The position numbers were made by a program, and so were the translations under genes. Of a DNA stretch of 32,615 nucleotides, positions 15,621 through 22,603 are shown piece by piece. The notes below the pieces were generated by a model. It made no database searches, was not told the DNA's origin, and was given only the letters and a program-made list of their open reading frames with translations. Position 1 is the stretch's first letter, and each line of letters begins with the position of its first letter. Source of the stretch: a bacterium (lineage in GTDB: Bacteria; Actinomycetota; Acidimicrobiia; Spongiisociales; Spongiisociaceae); the NCBI GenBank assembly GCA_028821575.1, contig JAPPFW010000023.1, positions 1 to 32,615 on the forward strand. The letters run 5' to 3'.

Positions 15621-17087
15621 GTGGCAACCCTGGTCGTGACCATTGTCGCCCTTGGCGCGATCGGTTGGTTCGCCTATCTCGTGGGCTCCGGTTCGCGGCG
15701 GGATCGCAAGGACCCTGTGCCAGCCAACCTGTCCGCCTCCCAGACCGACGACGAGATGGAGACCAAGCGCCTAGACCGGACGCTGGTCGGCGCCGTGCTA
15801 AGCGCGGCCTTCCTCACCCTGGCCATGCCCATCTACTACCTCGGGGAACTCGACCGGCAAGAGGGCTTCGTCGAAGAATTCGGTACTGCGTCCCTGGAGC
15901 GTGGGCACCATGTCTGGGAGGAGTTCGGTTGCGGCGATTGCCATGGGGTAGCGGCCGGAGGCGGCGTGGCGGCATTCCTCGAGGAACGTTCCCAGGTCAA
16001 CGTCGCGGGATGGGCTGCTCCGGCACTCGACGATATCTTCTACCGGTACGACCGGGACGAGGTCGCGTTCTGGATCGTCTACGGCCGGGCCAACTCTCCC
16101 ATGCCGCCATGGGGCCTGGAGGGCGGGGGACCTCTGAACAGCCAGCAGATCGACGACTTGCTGAACTACATCGAGTCGATCCAGATCGACCAACCGGGCG
16201 CCCTCCTCAAGATCGAAGGCTCCTTGAACGGAGCGGCCAGCCGCCTGGAGGGAGCGGCCGACGCGGTGGACGCCCAGATCTCCGAGCAACTGCAACTCAT
16301 CGAGACCATAGAGACAGCCGGGCCGACCTCATTGGTGATCTCCGACATCGCGGAACGTGCCCGCGATCTGCTGGACGGCGCCGGATCCGGCATCGACACC
16401 GATGGCGACGGCCTCTCCGACGTGACCGAGATCGGCCTGACAGCTGTCCTGCGGGAGGCTCTGGCGGGTGGATTCGTCGCTACCGAACTCACATTCGACC
16501 CCCGCAACGCCGAGACATTGATCGGTATCCGGGACGGCTCGTCGGCTGCCCGGGCCGTCGGAGACCTCGAGTCGAGCGCCACCTCGCTCACCATAACCCT
16601 CCAGAACCAGGAAGTTCTCCTGGAGCAGGCCCGGTTCGGGCTGGGATTCCTGGAGGATGCTGCCCGCAACCAACGCTGGACGGTGGACATGGACGCCGTG
16701 GCCCACGCGACCTTCGAGCGTGACGGAGAGGTGGCGGCCCGGGCAGTGAGTCTCTACAACGCCTACTGCGCTAGATGCCACACCGCCGGGTACTCGGCGG
16801 GACCTTCGTTCCAGCAGGCTCAGGCGTCCGGAGCTCTGGGACCCTCCCTTCGCGACGGGCGAGCGCTCACCCAGTTCCTCACCCATGAGGACATGTACGA
16901 CTTCATCTCGGTCGGTTCCGTGTCCGGACAGGGTTACGGAGTCAACGGGGTGGGCTCAGGGCGGATGCCCGGCTTCGGTATGGTGCTGTCAGCAGAGGAC
17001 CTCGACCTGATCGTCCAGTACCTCCGCGGGGCGACGCTGGACGGCAAGGACTACGTGGACGGAAGCGACCCGGGAGGAGGGGAGTAG
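15621..17087 (+). CDS. Diheme membrane cytochrome c with a long helical insert
   Basis: 488 residues with two hydrophobic N-terminal segments (about 3-22 and 55-72) and two cytochrome c domains. Heme 1 is at CGDCH (C104, C107, H108) with likely Met ligand in SPMPPWG. Heme 2 is at CARCH (C383, C386, H387) with GRMPGFG. The ~180 residues between them are predicted mostly helical, with LEGAADAVDAQI-type heptads. They also contain DTDGDGLSDVTE (259-270), a calcium-loop motif of the thrombospondin-3/EF-like type. It probably takes electrons from the Rieske protein. GTG start 4 bases after the Rieske stop; its stop overlaps the next GTG (TAGTG). Confidence 0.92.
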   Translation: MATLVVTIVALGAIGWFAYLVGSGSRRDRKDPVPANLSASQTDDEMETKRLDRTLVGAVLSAAFLTLAMPIYYLGELDRQEGFVEEFGTASLERGHHVWEEFGCGDCHGVAAGGGVAAFLEERSQVNVAGWAAPALDDIFYRYDRDEVAFWIVYGRANSPMPPWGLEGGGPLNSQQIDDLLNYIESIQIDQPGALLKIEGSLNGAASRLEGAADAVDAQISEQLQLIETIETAGPTSLVISDIAERARDLLDGAGSGIDTDGDGLSDVTEIGLTAVLREALAGGFVATELTFDPRNAETLIGIRDGSSAARAVGDLESSATSLTITLQNQEVLLEQARFGLGFLEDAARNQRWTVDMDAVAHATFERDGEVAARAVSLYNAYCARCHTAGYSAGPSFQQAQASGALGPSLRDGRALTQFLTHEDMYDFISVGSVSGQGYGVNGVGSGRMPGFGMVLSAEDLDLIVQYLRGATLDGKDYVDGSDPGGGE

Positions 17088-17440
17088 TGCGCGAGCTGTT
17101 CCGGGCCTTGCTTTCCCAGAATCTCCTGTTCACGGGGATCGTGCTCACCCTCGCCGCCATCCTGGTGTTCTTCGGCAGCGTCTACCTGCTGCAGTACACG
17201 AACCTCGGCAAGCGTCTGGCGATCCTCGTATCCGGGGCAGGAATCTTCGGATGGACCACGATCAACTCGGTCCTGTTCGTCCTCTACGCGCCCAGGGGAC
17301 CCCGCCCGGTCGACTTCGAAGGCTTGAACGCATTCGAGATCAGGATCATCCCGGGGGCCTTCACGGCCGCCTCGGCGATCCTCTTCACGATGTTCCTGGT
17401 CGCCCTCCACCGCTACGAGAGGGACCAGGAACGCGAGTAG
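17087..17440 (+). CDS. Small three-helix membrane protein, last gene of the bc operon
   Basis: 117 residues with three hydrophobic segments (about 13-35, 45-66 and 88-107) and a charged C-terminus (HRYERDQERE). I recognise no family motif. It begins with GTG overlapping the TAG stop of the diheme cytochrome, so it is translated with it and is probably a small subunit or assembly factor of the complex. A heptamer repeat begins six bases after its stop. Confidence 0.8.
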   Translation: MRELFRALLSQNLLFTGIVLTLAAILVFFGSVYLLQYTNLGKRLAILVSGAGIFGWTTINSVLFVLYAPRGPRPVDFEGLNAFEIRIIPGAFTAASAILFTMFLVALHRYERDQERE

Positions 17441-17445
17441 TGGTG

Positions 17446-17522
17446 GTGGCTAGTAGCTAGTGGCTAGCTTAGATTCGCTAACCAATCGCTAGCCATTAAT
17501 TACCAACCACTAACCGCCGGCC
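17446..17522. repeat. Heptamer repeat array with opposite-sense halves
   Basis: Units gtggcta, gtagcta, gtggcta, gcttaga and ttcgcta on the left and gctagcc, attaatt, accaacc, actaacc, gccggcc on the right can be read in one 7-base register. The G/T-rich left and C/A-rich right parts are partly complementary and could fold into a hairpin between the bc operon and the decayed rex copy. Confidence 0.7.
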
Positions 17523-17702
17523 ACCAGGGTGTCCACTCCTTGGCGGACGCCCGCGGGAGTAGCGATGATGCCCACTGCGATCTGGTTGAACTTGGTGTCT
17601 TCGGACAGGGCGGTGATGCAGCGGACCGCGATTCCGCCACCCGCCGCCCAATCTTGGTCGGGTCGGCGTCGTAAAGGCCGACGATCCGGAAGCCCGCTTT
17701 GG
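17510..17702 (-). pseudogene. Decayed partial copy of rex
   Basis: On the minus strand this segment encodes a piece of Rex closely matching the intact copy at 18563: FRIVGLYDADPTKIGRRV, then IAVRCITALSEDTKFNQIA and VGIIATPAGVRQGVDTL. The first part is one frame off the second because one base is missing near 17633. The N-terminal DNA-binding domain is absent, and the C-terminal ~40 residues are missing, although the copy still ends with AGG and a stop like the intact gene. It is non-functional. Its end coincides with a heptamer array. Confidence 0.85.
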
Positions 17703-17775
17703 AGTTCTAACGTTTCCCTAGGATGTGTAGCTCTCCGAAGCGCCACCAGGAAGAGACTGTGGGAGCGTTGCAGGC

Positions 17776-18338
17776 ATGGCCGGCTTCTTACCACTTGTGA
17801 CCGGACGGCTGGTGTTGCGCGACTTCACGATGGAAGACGCGCGCGGGTGTTCACCTCTATGGATCTGACCCAGAGGTGGTGCGTTATTTGCCGTGGGGCC
17901 CAAACACATGGAGGGATACGCAAGACTTTCTTCGACGGGAGTTGGACGATCAAGTACCGATCCCAGAAGCGGCTTCGGTCTTGCCGCTACTTTGGCATCT
18001 AGTGGGGAACTTGTAGGAGCCGTCGGGATCCGGATTACCTCGCCACAACGCCGAGAGAGGCAGTCCTCGGTTATACGTGGAGGCGAGACGTCTGGGGAAG
18101 GGGCTACGCCACCGAGGCAGCGAAGGCTCTCGTCGCCTTTGGCTTCGAGAAGCTGGGGATGCACCGCATTTGTGCCTCTTGCGACGTAGGCAACGCCGCG
18201 TCCGTACGCGTATTGGAAAAAGCAGGTTTGCAGAGGGAAGGTCTCCTGCGCCGACACATTCTCATACGTGGACGGTGGCGTGACTCATATCTCTACGCGA
18301 TTCTCGAAGAGGAGTGGCAGGCCCAACAGGACTTGTGA
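17776..18338 (+). pseudogene. GNAT acetyltransferase pseudogene (RimJ/RimL-like), three frameshifts
   Basis: Reading through three frame changes gives a recognisable GNAT N-acetyltransferase. It starts MAGFLPLVTGRLVLRDFTMEDA, continues as HLYGSDPEVVRYLPWGPNTW in a second frame and GELVGAVGIRITSPQRRE in a third. It then runs as GYTWRRDVWGRGYATEAAKA and HRICASCDVGNAASVRVLEKAG to the stop at 18338. The acetyl-CoA loop RGYATEA and the NxxSxRVLEKxG helix are intact in the last frame. Breaks fall near 17845, between 17950 and 17990, and near 18060. Base composition is less G+C-rich than in the neighbours. Confidence 0.85.
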
Positions 18339-18562
18339 CTGTCCACAGCAACGGCTCGTCGGGAACACGTTGAAAGTGGAATCGGTCCTTTCTCCACTGG
18401 CGGACCCGCCTTCGGGGTCAGCTCGGTGACCTCCGATCCCCCCGTTCAGGTCAGAACAGCCCTTCTCGTGTTGTGTTGCCTGGTGGGGCCTGACCTGCGG
18501 TTGGTGACATCGAATCACAGGTGCTCTTCACGGCGCCCGTAGATTGACGGAGCTGGAAGCGA
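18339..18562. other. Intergenic, no gene seen
   Basis: 224 bases between the GNAT pseudogene and the rex stop. An 8-bp inverted repeat (caggtcag at 18447-18454, ctgacctg at 18490-18497) with a 35-base loop is the only structure I notice. Confidence 0.4.
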
Positions 18563-19183
18563 CTAGCCGCCGGCCAGGTAGAAGCTGAGGATCTGGAGTT
18601 CGGTGGCGAGGTCCACCTGCCTTAGGTGGGTTCCGTCGGGAACGGTGAGGACGGCCGGAGCGAAGTTCAGTATCGAGGGGACGCCGGCTTCCGCTAGGAG
18701 GGTGGCCACTCCTTGGGCGACGCTGGCGGGGGTTGCGATGATGGCGACCGCGATCTCGGTGGATTTGGCATCCTCGGAGAGGGTGGTGATGCACCGGACG
18801 CCGATGCCGCCCACCTGTCTCCCGATCTTGGCAGGGTCGGCGTCGTAGAGTCCGACGATCCGGAAGCCCCGCTGCCCGAACCCGCCGTAGTTGGCCAGGG
18901 CCGAACCGAGGTTTCCCACCCCGACGACCACCACGGCCCGGTCTTCGGTGAGCCCGAGAGCCCGGCGGATGCGGGTGGACAGTTCGTCGACTTGATACCC
19001 GACGCCCCTGATCCCGAAGGATCCAAGGAACGAGAGGTCTTTCCTCACCCCGGCGGCATTGAGGTTGCTGATGAGGGCCAACTGCTTGGAGGAGATGGTC
19101 GTCTGGGATGGCGGGAGCTGTTCGATACACCGCAGGTAACGGGGCAAACGCTCGACGGTCGCAGCTGGTAGCGCCGGTTTCAT
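18563..19183 (-). CDS. rex: Redox-sensing transcriptional repressor Rex
   Basis: Cytoplasmic repressor that senses the NADH/NAD+ ratio and controls respiratory and fermentative genes. The 206-residue protein has an N-terminal winged helix (about 1-80, with TISSKQLALISNLNAAGVRK and GSFGIRGVGY) and a Rossmann domain with VVVGVGNLGSAL and GLYDADPAKIG. The C-terminal helix needed for dimer domain swapping is present. ATG 19183 is chosen because the family starts there and TAACCT ends 7 bases upstream, implying a leaderless mRNA; longer in-frame starts would lie over the promoter. It is divergent from argJ. Being near a respiratory locus makes that locus a possible target, but I find no clear Rex operator there. 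Confidence 0.94.
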   Translation of the reverse strand: MKPALPAATVERLPRYLRCIEQLPPSQTTISSKQLALISNLNAAGVRKDLSFLGSFGIRGVGYQVDELSTRIRRALGLTEDRAVVVVGVGNLGSALANYGGFGQRGFRIVGLYDADPAKIGRQVGGIGVRCITTLSEDAKSTEIAVAIIATPASVAQGVATLLAEAGVPSILNFAPAVLTVPDGTHLRQVDLATELQILSFYLAGG

Positions 19184-19190
19184 GCGCGGG

Positions 19191-19196
19191 AGGTTA
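19191..19196 (-). promoter_or_regulatory. -10 box of rex, leaderless
   Basis: TAACCT (TANNNT) on the minus strand ends 7 bases before the ATG at 19183, and no ribosome site is visible. Transcription would start at or next to the start codon. Confidence 0.5.
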
Positions 19197-19292
19197 ACGT
19201 TCCCGCGGAGGTCCGGAATCGCACGTGCCGGGCCACCCGGGTTACGGCCGTCTGAAGGCATCGGGCCTTGCATCGGCGATGCTCCGATCTTC

Positions 19293-19298
19293 TAGTAT
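19293..19298 (+). promoter_or_regulatory. -10 box of argJ, leaderless
   Basis: TAGTAT lies exactly 8 bases before GTG 19307, and no ribosome site precedes that codon. TTGCAT at 19268-19273 could be a -35 at 19 bases. This decides the start of the gene. Confidence 0.6.
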
Positions 19299-19306
19299 CG
19301 CCTCTT

Positions 19307-20587
19307 GTGACGGCACCACAGGGTTTTCGTTCCGGGGAGACTGCAGACCTCGACTCCGGTGAGGTCGCTCCCTGGCATAGGGAGTCGGGCAGAGTCGTCC
19401 CGGACGTTGATTTTCCCACCGGGTTCGGTTCGCACACCGGCAACATCGGGATCAAGGACCGGACCCGGGACGTGATGATCCTCTCCGCTCCCGAAGGCAC
19501 CACCGCGTCCGGGGTCTTCACGAAGAGCCGATTCTCGGGACCCAGCGTCACCATCAGCCGCGAGCATCTGGCCGACGGCAGGGCGCGGTCCGTGGTGATC
19601 CTCTCGAAGAACTCGAATGTGGCCACCGGCTCGGTGGGGGCGGCGAACGCCGAGGAGTTGGCACGGCTGACCGCACAGGTGGTCGGTTGTGATCCGACCG
19701 AGGTGGTAGTGGCGTCGACAGGGGTCATCGGGGTGCGTTACCCAATGGACCGGATCCGCAGCTACATGACCCGTCTCGCAACCGGCGGGGAGGCCTTCGG
19801 TATGCCGGGGTCGGCTACCGAGGCCGCCACGGCGATCATGACCACCGACACGCACCCCAAGGTGGCGGCGGCGAGTGCCGGTGCAGCGCGGGTGGTGGGG
19901 ATCGCCAAGGGAGTGGGGATGATCGAGCCCGATATGGCGACCATGCTGGCGGTGATCACGACCGACGCGGCAGTGGCCGCGGATGTGCTGGACGAGATGT
20001 TCCGCAGGGTGGTCGATCACACCTTCAACGCCCTCAGCATCGACACCGACACGTCTACGAGCGACATGGCGGTGATCCTGGCCTCCGGGGAGGCCGGCCC
20101 TGTCGACGAGGCGGAACTGGAGAACGCGATTGCCGACGTCTGTCTTGATCTGACCCGGCAGCTGGCCGCCGATGGGGAGGGTGCCGAGACCCTGATCGTG
20201 GTCACTGTGGAGGGTGCCCGCGATAACGAACAGGCCAAGCGGGTAGCCAAGTCCATCGTGAACTCCCCGCTGGTCAAGACCGCCGTTCACGGCCGCGACC
20301 CGAACTGGGGCCGGGTGGCCATGGCGGTGGGAAAGTGCAACGACTCCGATATCGACCAGGACCGGGTGGTGATCCGCTTCGGCCCCACCGAGGTCTACCC
20401 GACGCCGGCGACTCCGGAGATGCTCCGGGAACTGGAGCGCTACCTGGCCGAGCCGGAGATCCTCATCCACGTCAGCCTCGGAGTCACGCCGGGGGGCTCC
20501 GGCGCCGACGGTGGTGGCAGCTTCACGGTTTACGGCTGCGACCTGACCGACGGCTACGTCCGCATCAACGCCGACTACACGACGTAG
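19307..20587 (+). CDS. argJ: ArgJ-family glutamate/ornithine N-acetyltransferase, divergent
   Basis: Member of the self-cleaving ArgJ (Ntn-hydrolase) family that moves an acetyl group from N-acetylornithine to glutamate in arginine synthesis; 426 residues. The autocleavage site is recognisable as KGVGMIEPDMATML, with Thr the new N-terminus of the beta chain, and VVASTGVIG, TTDTHPK and HGRDPNWGRV are conserved. Several positions differ from the usual family: SKNSNVATG for the NSGNANAATG loop, SIDTDTSTSD for VDGDTSTND, and EPD for the normal APN at the cleavage site. It may therefore be a paralog with another substrate. No other arg gene is adjacent. GTG 19307 is chosen from the leaderless promoter; a TTG at 19268 overlaps it. 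Confidence 0.88.
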   Translation: MTAPQGFRSGETADLDSGEVAPWHRESGRVVPDVDFPTGFGSHTGNIGIKDRTRDVMILSAPEGTTASGVFTKSRFSGPSVTISREHLADGRARSVVILSKNSNVATGSVGAANAEELARLTAQVVGCDPTEVVVASTGVIGVRYPMDRIRSYMTRLATGGEAFGMPGSATEAATAIMTTDTHPKVAAASAGAARVVGIAKGVGMIEPDMATMLAVITTDAAVAADVLDEMFRRVVDHTFNALSIDTDTSTSDMAVILASGEAGPVDEAELENAIADVCLDLTRQLAADGEGAETLIVVTVEGARDNEQAKRVAKSIVNSPLVKTAVHGRDPNWGRVAMAVGKCNDSDIDQDRVVIRFGPTEVYPTPATPEMLRELERYLAEPEILIHVSLGVTPGGSGADGGGSFTVYGCDLTDGYVRINADYTT

Positions 20588-20618
20588 TTGGTAGTTGGTA
20601 GTTGGTAGTTGGTGATCG
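20584..20618. repeat. Heptamer repeat starting on the argJ stop codon
   Basis: Four perfect gtagttg units (20584-20611) and one degenerate unit. The first contains the argJ stop TAG at 20585-20587. Confidence 0.85.
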
Positions 20619-20670
20619 GCCTCGGTATGTGGGGTTGCCAGAGGGGGGTGCGCTGAGCGGTTGTCGGTCA

Positions 20671-20684
20671 ACCCTGGTCAGGGT
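20671..20684 (-). terminator. Hairpin at the HNH gene stop
   Basis: accct-ggtc-agggt forms a 5-bp stem spanning the stop codon of the minus-strand HNH gene, between two convergent genes. There is no T-run, so confidence is low. Confidence 0.3.
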
Positions 20685-22036
20685 GGGCCGCGGTTGGTGG
20701 GTGTGTGGAGTGCCTTGAGGATGGCGAGGGTGTGAGGGTCGGGGTCGGGTGGCTGGTAGCCGCAGGTTCGGGCTCGGGGTGGTATGAGCCGTCGCCGTCG
20801 GGGTGGGGATTGGGGGTCGATGCGCATGCCTCGGCGGTGTACGGCGACGTGGTGGTGCCACCAGCACAGGGTGGTGAGATTCTCGGGTTTGTTGGTCCCG
20901 CCTTGGGATCGGGGGACGATGTGGTGGACTTCGAGCCGGTAGGTGGAGCTGCATCCGTCGATGGTGCAGCCGTCGTCTCTTGCCAGCACGCCTCTGCGCA
21001 GCGACGGTCGTATCGAATATGTGGAGCGGTGGCCGAGGATGCTCTGTCCGGCGACGGTGATGATCTCGGTGGCGCCTGTGCACTGGATGAGGTCTACGCT
21101 GTCGGGCCCAACCCGCGCTCCGGCGAGGATGGCGACGCCTCGCTCATGTCCCGATGCGTCAGCCAGGGGCTGGTGGGCGACGGCTATGAGCGAGGGTTCG
21201 CGGCGTCTCTGTGCTGCGCGTATGCGTTCCGCGGTTGTTTTCGGGGGTTGGAGGGTGCGGTCCAGTTCGTCTTGGCACAGGGTGGTCAGCGCTAGGGCTC
21301 TTCGCTGTCCCGCATCGGGGCGTTCCGCACCGGCGGGTATGAGTCTTTCGCCTCGGCGGTCCAGGCCCTGGCGGCATATCTCTCCTTCCAGGGCACCGAG
21401 CCGTCCCTTCACCTGGACGTGGCTGCCGTCGAGGGATGGTTGCAACATCAGGTACTGGCCCTCGAACAGTTCCCGCTCGTCTTGGCGGCTCATCTTGCGG
21501 TGTTCCTGAAGGACCCGCCGCACTGCTTCGAGGTCCAGGTCCCGACTGGCTTCGATCACCTCCACCGAAGCGCCCGCCTCGGCCAGCCGCGCCTCGGTCA
21601 GTGCACGCTCGAAAGAGACAGCACCGGTGCGGATTCCCTCGATCTGATGATCTGCGAGCCGCTCCGCGAGGTACACCAACTCGCGGGCTGTGGAGCGGCG
21701 CGCATCAAGGCGTGACGCGACCATCTCGGTGGGGTTGCGGTACCCGAGCCTGGTTGCAGCACCCCGCCGGAGCATATGCCGCACCCATGCGATCTGCCCG
21801 CCCCGGGCCCGGCTCACCTTGGCCTGTTCACGGACCAGCGCAGCTTCGGCCTTGGCGTCTTCCACGTTAGCATGCGTATAGCCACTGTCGGCCGCCATGT
21901 GATACGCGCGGTCGTAGACCCGCTGCCGTTCCTGCTGGTAGCTGCTCGCGAACAGGTCAGCGTCCGGTCCCGCACCGTTGGCGGTGGCGGGCTGGACCGT
22001 TTCTTGGTCCGGGTAGTCGAGTAAGTAATCGAACAT
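20678..22036 (-). CDS. DUF222/HNH endonuclease-domain protein (13E12-repeat type)
   Basis: 452 residues with a helical DUF222-like N-terminal two-thirds (about 40-330) and a C-terminal HNH nuclease motif: CTIDGC, then LEVHHIVPRSQGG, then NLTTLCWWHHHVAVH, with the paired cysteines that bind zinc. A Pro/Arg-rich tail follows. The family is abundant in actinobacteria, often in many copies, and includes the M. tuberculosis 13E12 repeats; its biological job is unclear. The start ATG is 8 bases after TACGAT, so the mRNA is probably leaderless, and a palindromic LexA-like box covers the start codon. This predicts DNA-damage induction. It is convergent with argJ. Confidence 0.9.
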   Translation of the reverse strand: MFDYLLDYPDQETVQPATANGAGPDADLFASSYQQERQRVYDRAYHMAADSGYTHANVEDAKAEAALVREQAKVSRARGGQIAWVRHMLRRGAATRLGYRNPTEMVASRLDARRSTARELVYLAERLADHQIEGIRTGAVSFERALTEARLAEAGASVEVIEASRDLDLEAVRRVLQEHRKMSRQDERELFEGQYLMLQPSLDGSHVQVKGRLGALEGEICRQGLDRRGERLIPAGAERPDAGQRRALALTTLCQDELDRTLQPPKTTAERIRAAQRRREPSLIAVAHQPLADASGHERGVAILAGARVGPDSVDLIQCTGATEIITVAGQSILGHRSTYSIRPSLRRGVLARDDGCTIDGCSSTYRLEVHHIVPRSQGGTNKPENLTTLCWWHHHVAVHRRGMRIDPQSPPRRRRLIPPRARTCGYQPPDPDPHTLAILKALHTPTNRGPP

Positions 22037-22044
22037 ATGTTCTT
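22029..22044. promoter_or_regulatory. Probable LexA (SOS) box over the HNH start
   Basis: TCGAAC-ATAT-GTTCTT contains the perfect 12-bp palindrome GAACATATGTTC (22031-22042). It matches the Gram-positive SOS box TCGAAC-N4-GTTCGA at 10 of 12 defined positions. It overlaps the start codon and the transcription start implied by the -10 box at 22045, ideal for repression. Confidence 0.7.
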
Positions 22045-22050
22045 ATCGTA
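22045..22050 (-). promoter_or_regulatory. -10 box of the HNH gene, leaderless
   Basis: TACGAT on the minus strand ends 8 bases before the ATG at 22036. There is no ribosome site between them. Confidence 0.5.
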
Positions 22051-22519
22051 CGGTACCGGTGTGACATAAACACCCGGGAACCACCCCAAACAGGCACACT
22101 CTCAAGGAAACTTTCCGCGTTCTCAAACCGAATAGACCCAACGACCGGGAATGCCCAGCCGCGACATAGTCGGGACAGGGGCGCCCACAGAACACCATCA
22201 AACCTCACCCAAGACCGCGAAAACCACCGGCAACCACACCCCTCCGGGCCCTCCCCCACCTCCACCCTGCCAGGAACCGAACACACCTCGCCTCACCCGC
22301 TGCGGACACGGGGCCGGCGCCGGCGATCTGACCCTCGGGCGACCGAATGACGTCCCGTCCGGAACCACCCAGGTGATTGATGCCCCAATCATGCAGAACC
22401 CGCGTGACACCGTCAACCCCCACGTGACCCGCCAGGCGCAAAATGGCAAGAACCTCCCAGCCAGGCAGGTCCTAGCCGGGTTTGCGCGCGGAAGGGCGAT
22501 CGGCGACACCCGCGTACCC

Positions 22520-22539
22520 GGCAGGGAACCGTCCCTGCC
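22520..22539. terminator. Perfect 8-bp hairpin upstream of dsbB
   Basis: ggcaggga-accg-tccctgcc is a perfect stem with a 4-base loop. There is no T-run on either side. It could be an actinobacterial U-less terminator or a leader structure. Confidence 0.4.
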
Positions 22540-22570
22540 ATGACGGTGTGGGAGCTAGTGCGTCCACGGG

Positions 22571-22578
22571 TATAAGAT
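22571..22578 (+). promoter_or_regulatory. -10 region of the dsbB operon
   Basis: TATAAGAT, with hexamer TAAGAT at 22573-22578, lies 25 bases before the GTG at 22604. A -35 is not obvious. Confidence 0.45.
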
Positions 22579-22603
22579 CACGATCCAGAATCGTCTCGAA
22601 CCG

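Larger units (their letters stand above)
22051..22603. other. 550-base intergenic region without a convincing gene
   Basis: The plus strand is rich in C and A from about 22150 to 22480, giving open frames on both strands, but none has a credible start, ribosome site or recognisable motif. It may hold remnants of a lost gene. The only clear elements are a hairpin at 22520-22539 and a -10 box at 22573. Confidence 0.45.

Noticed and set aside
18447..18497. 8-bp inverted repeat downstream of rex as a terminator
   Set aside because: The loop is 35 bases and no T-run follows on either strand, so it was kept only as a note on the intergenic region.
22151..22543. A 130-codon plus-strand frame in the gap before dsbB, and minus-strand frames over the same DNA
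   Set aside because: Low-complexity Pro/Thr/Asn composition, no ribosome site or -10 box, and no recognisable motif on either strand.
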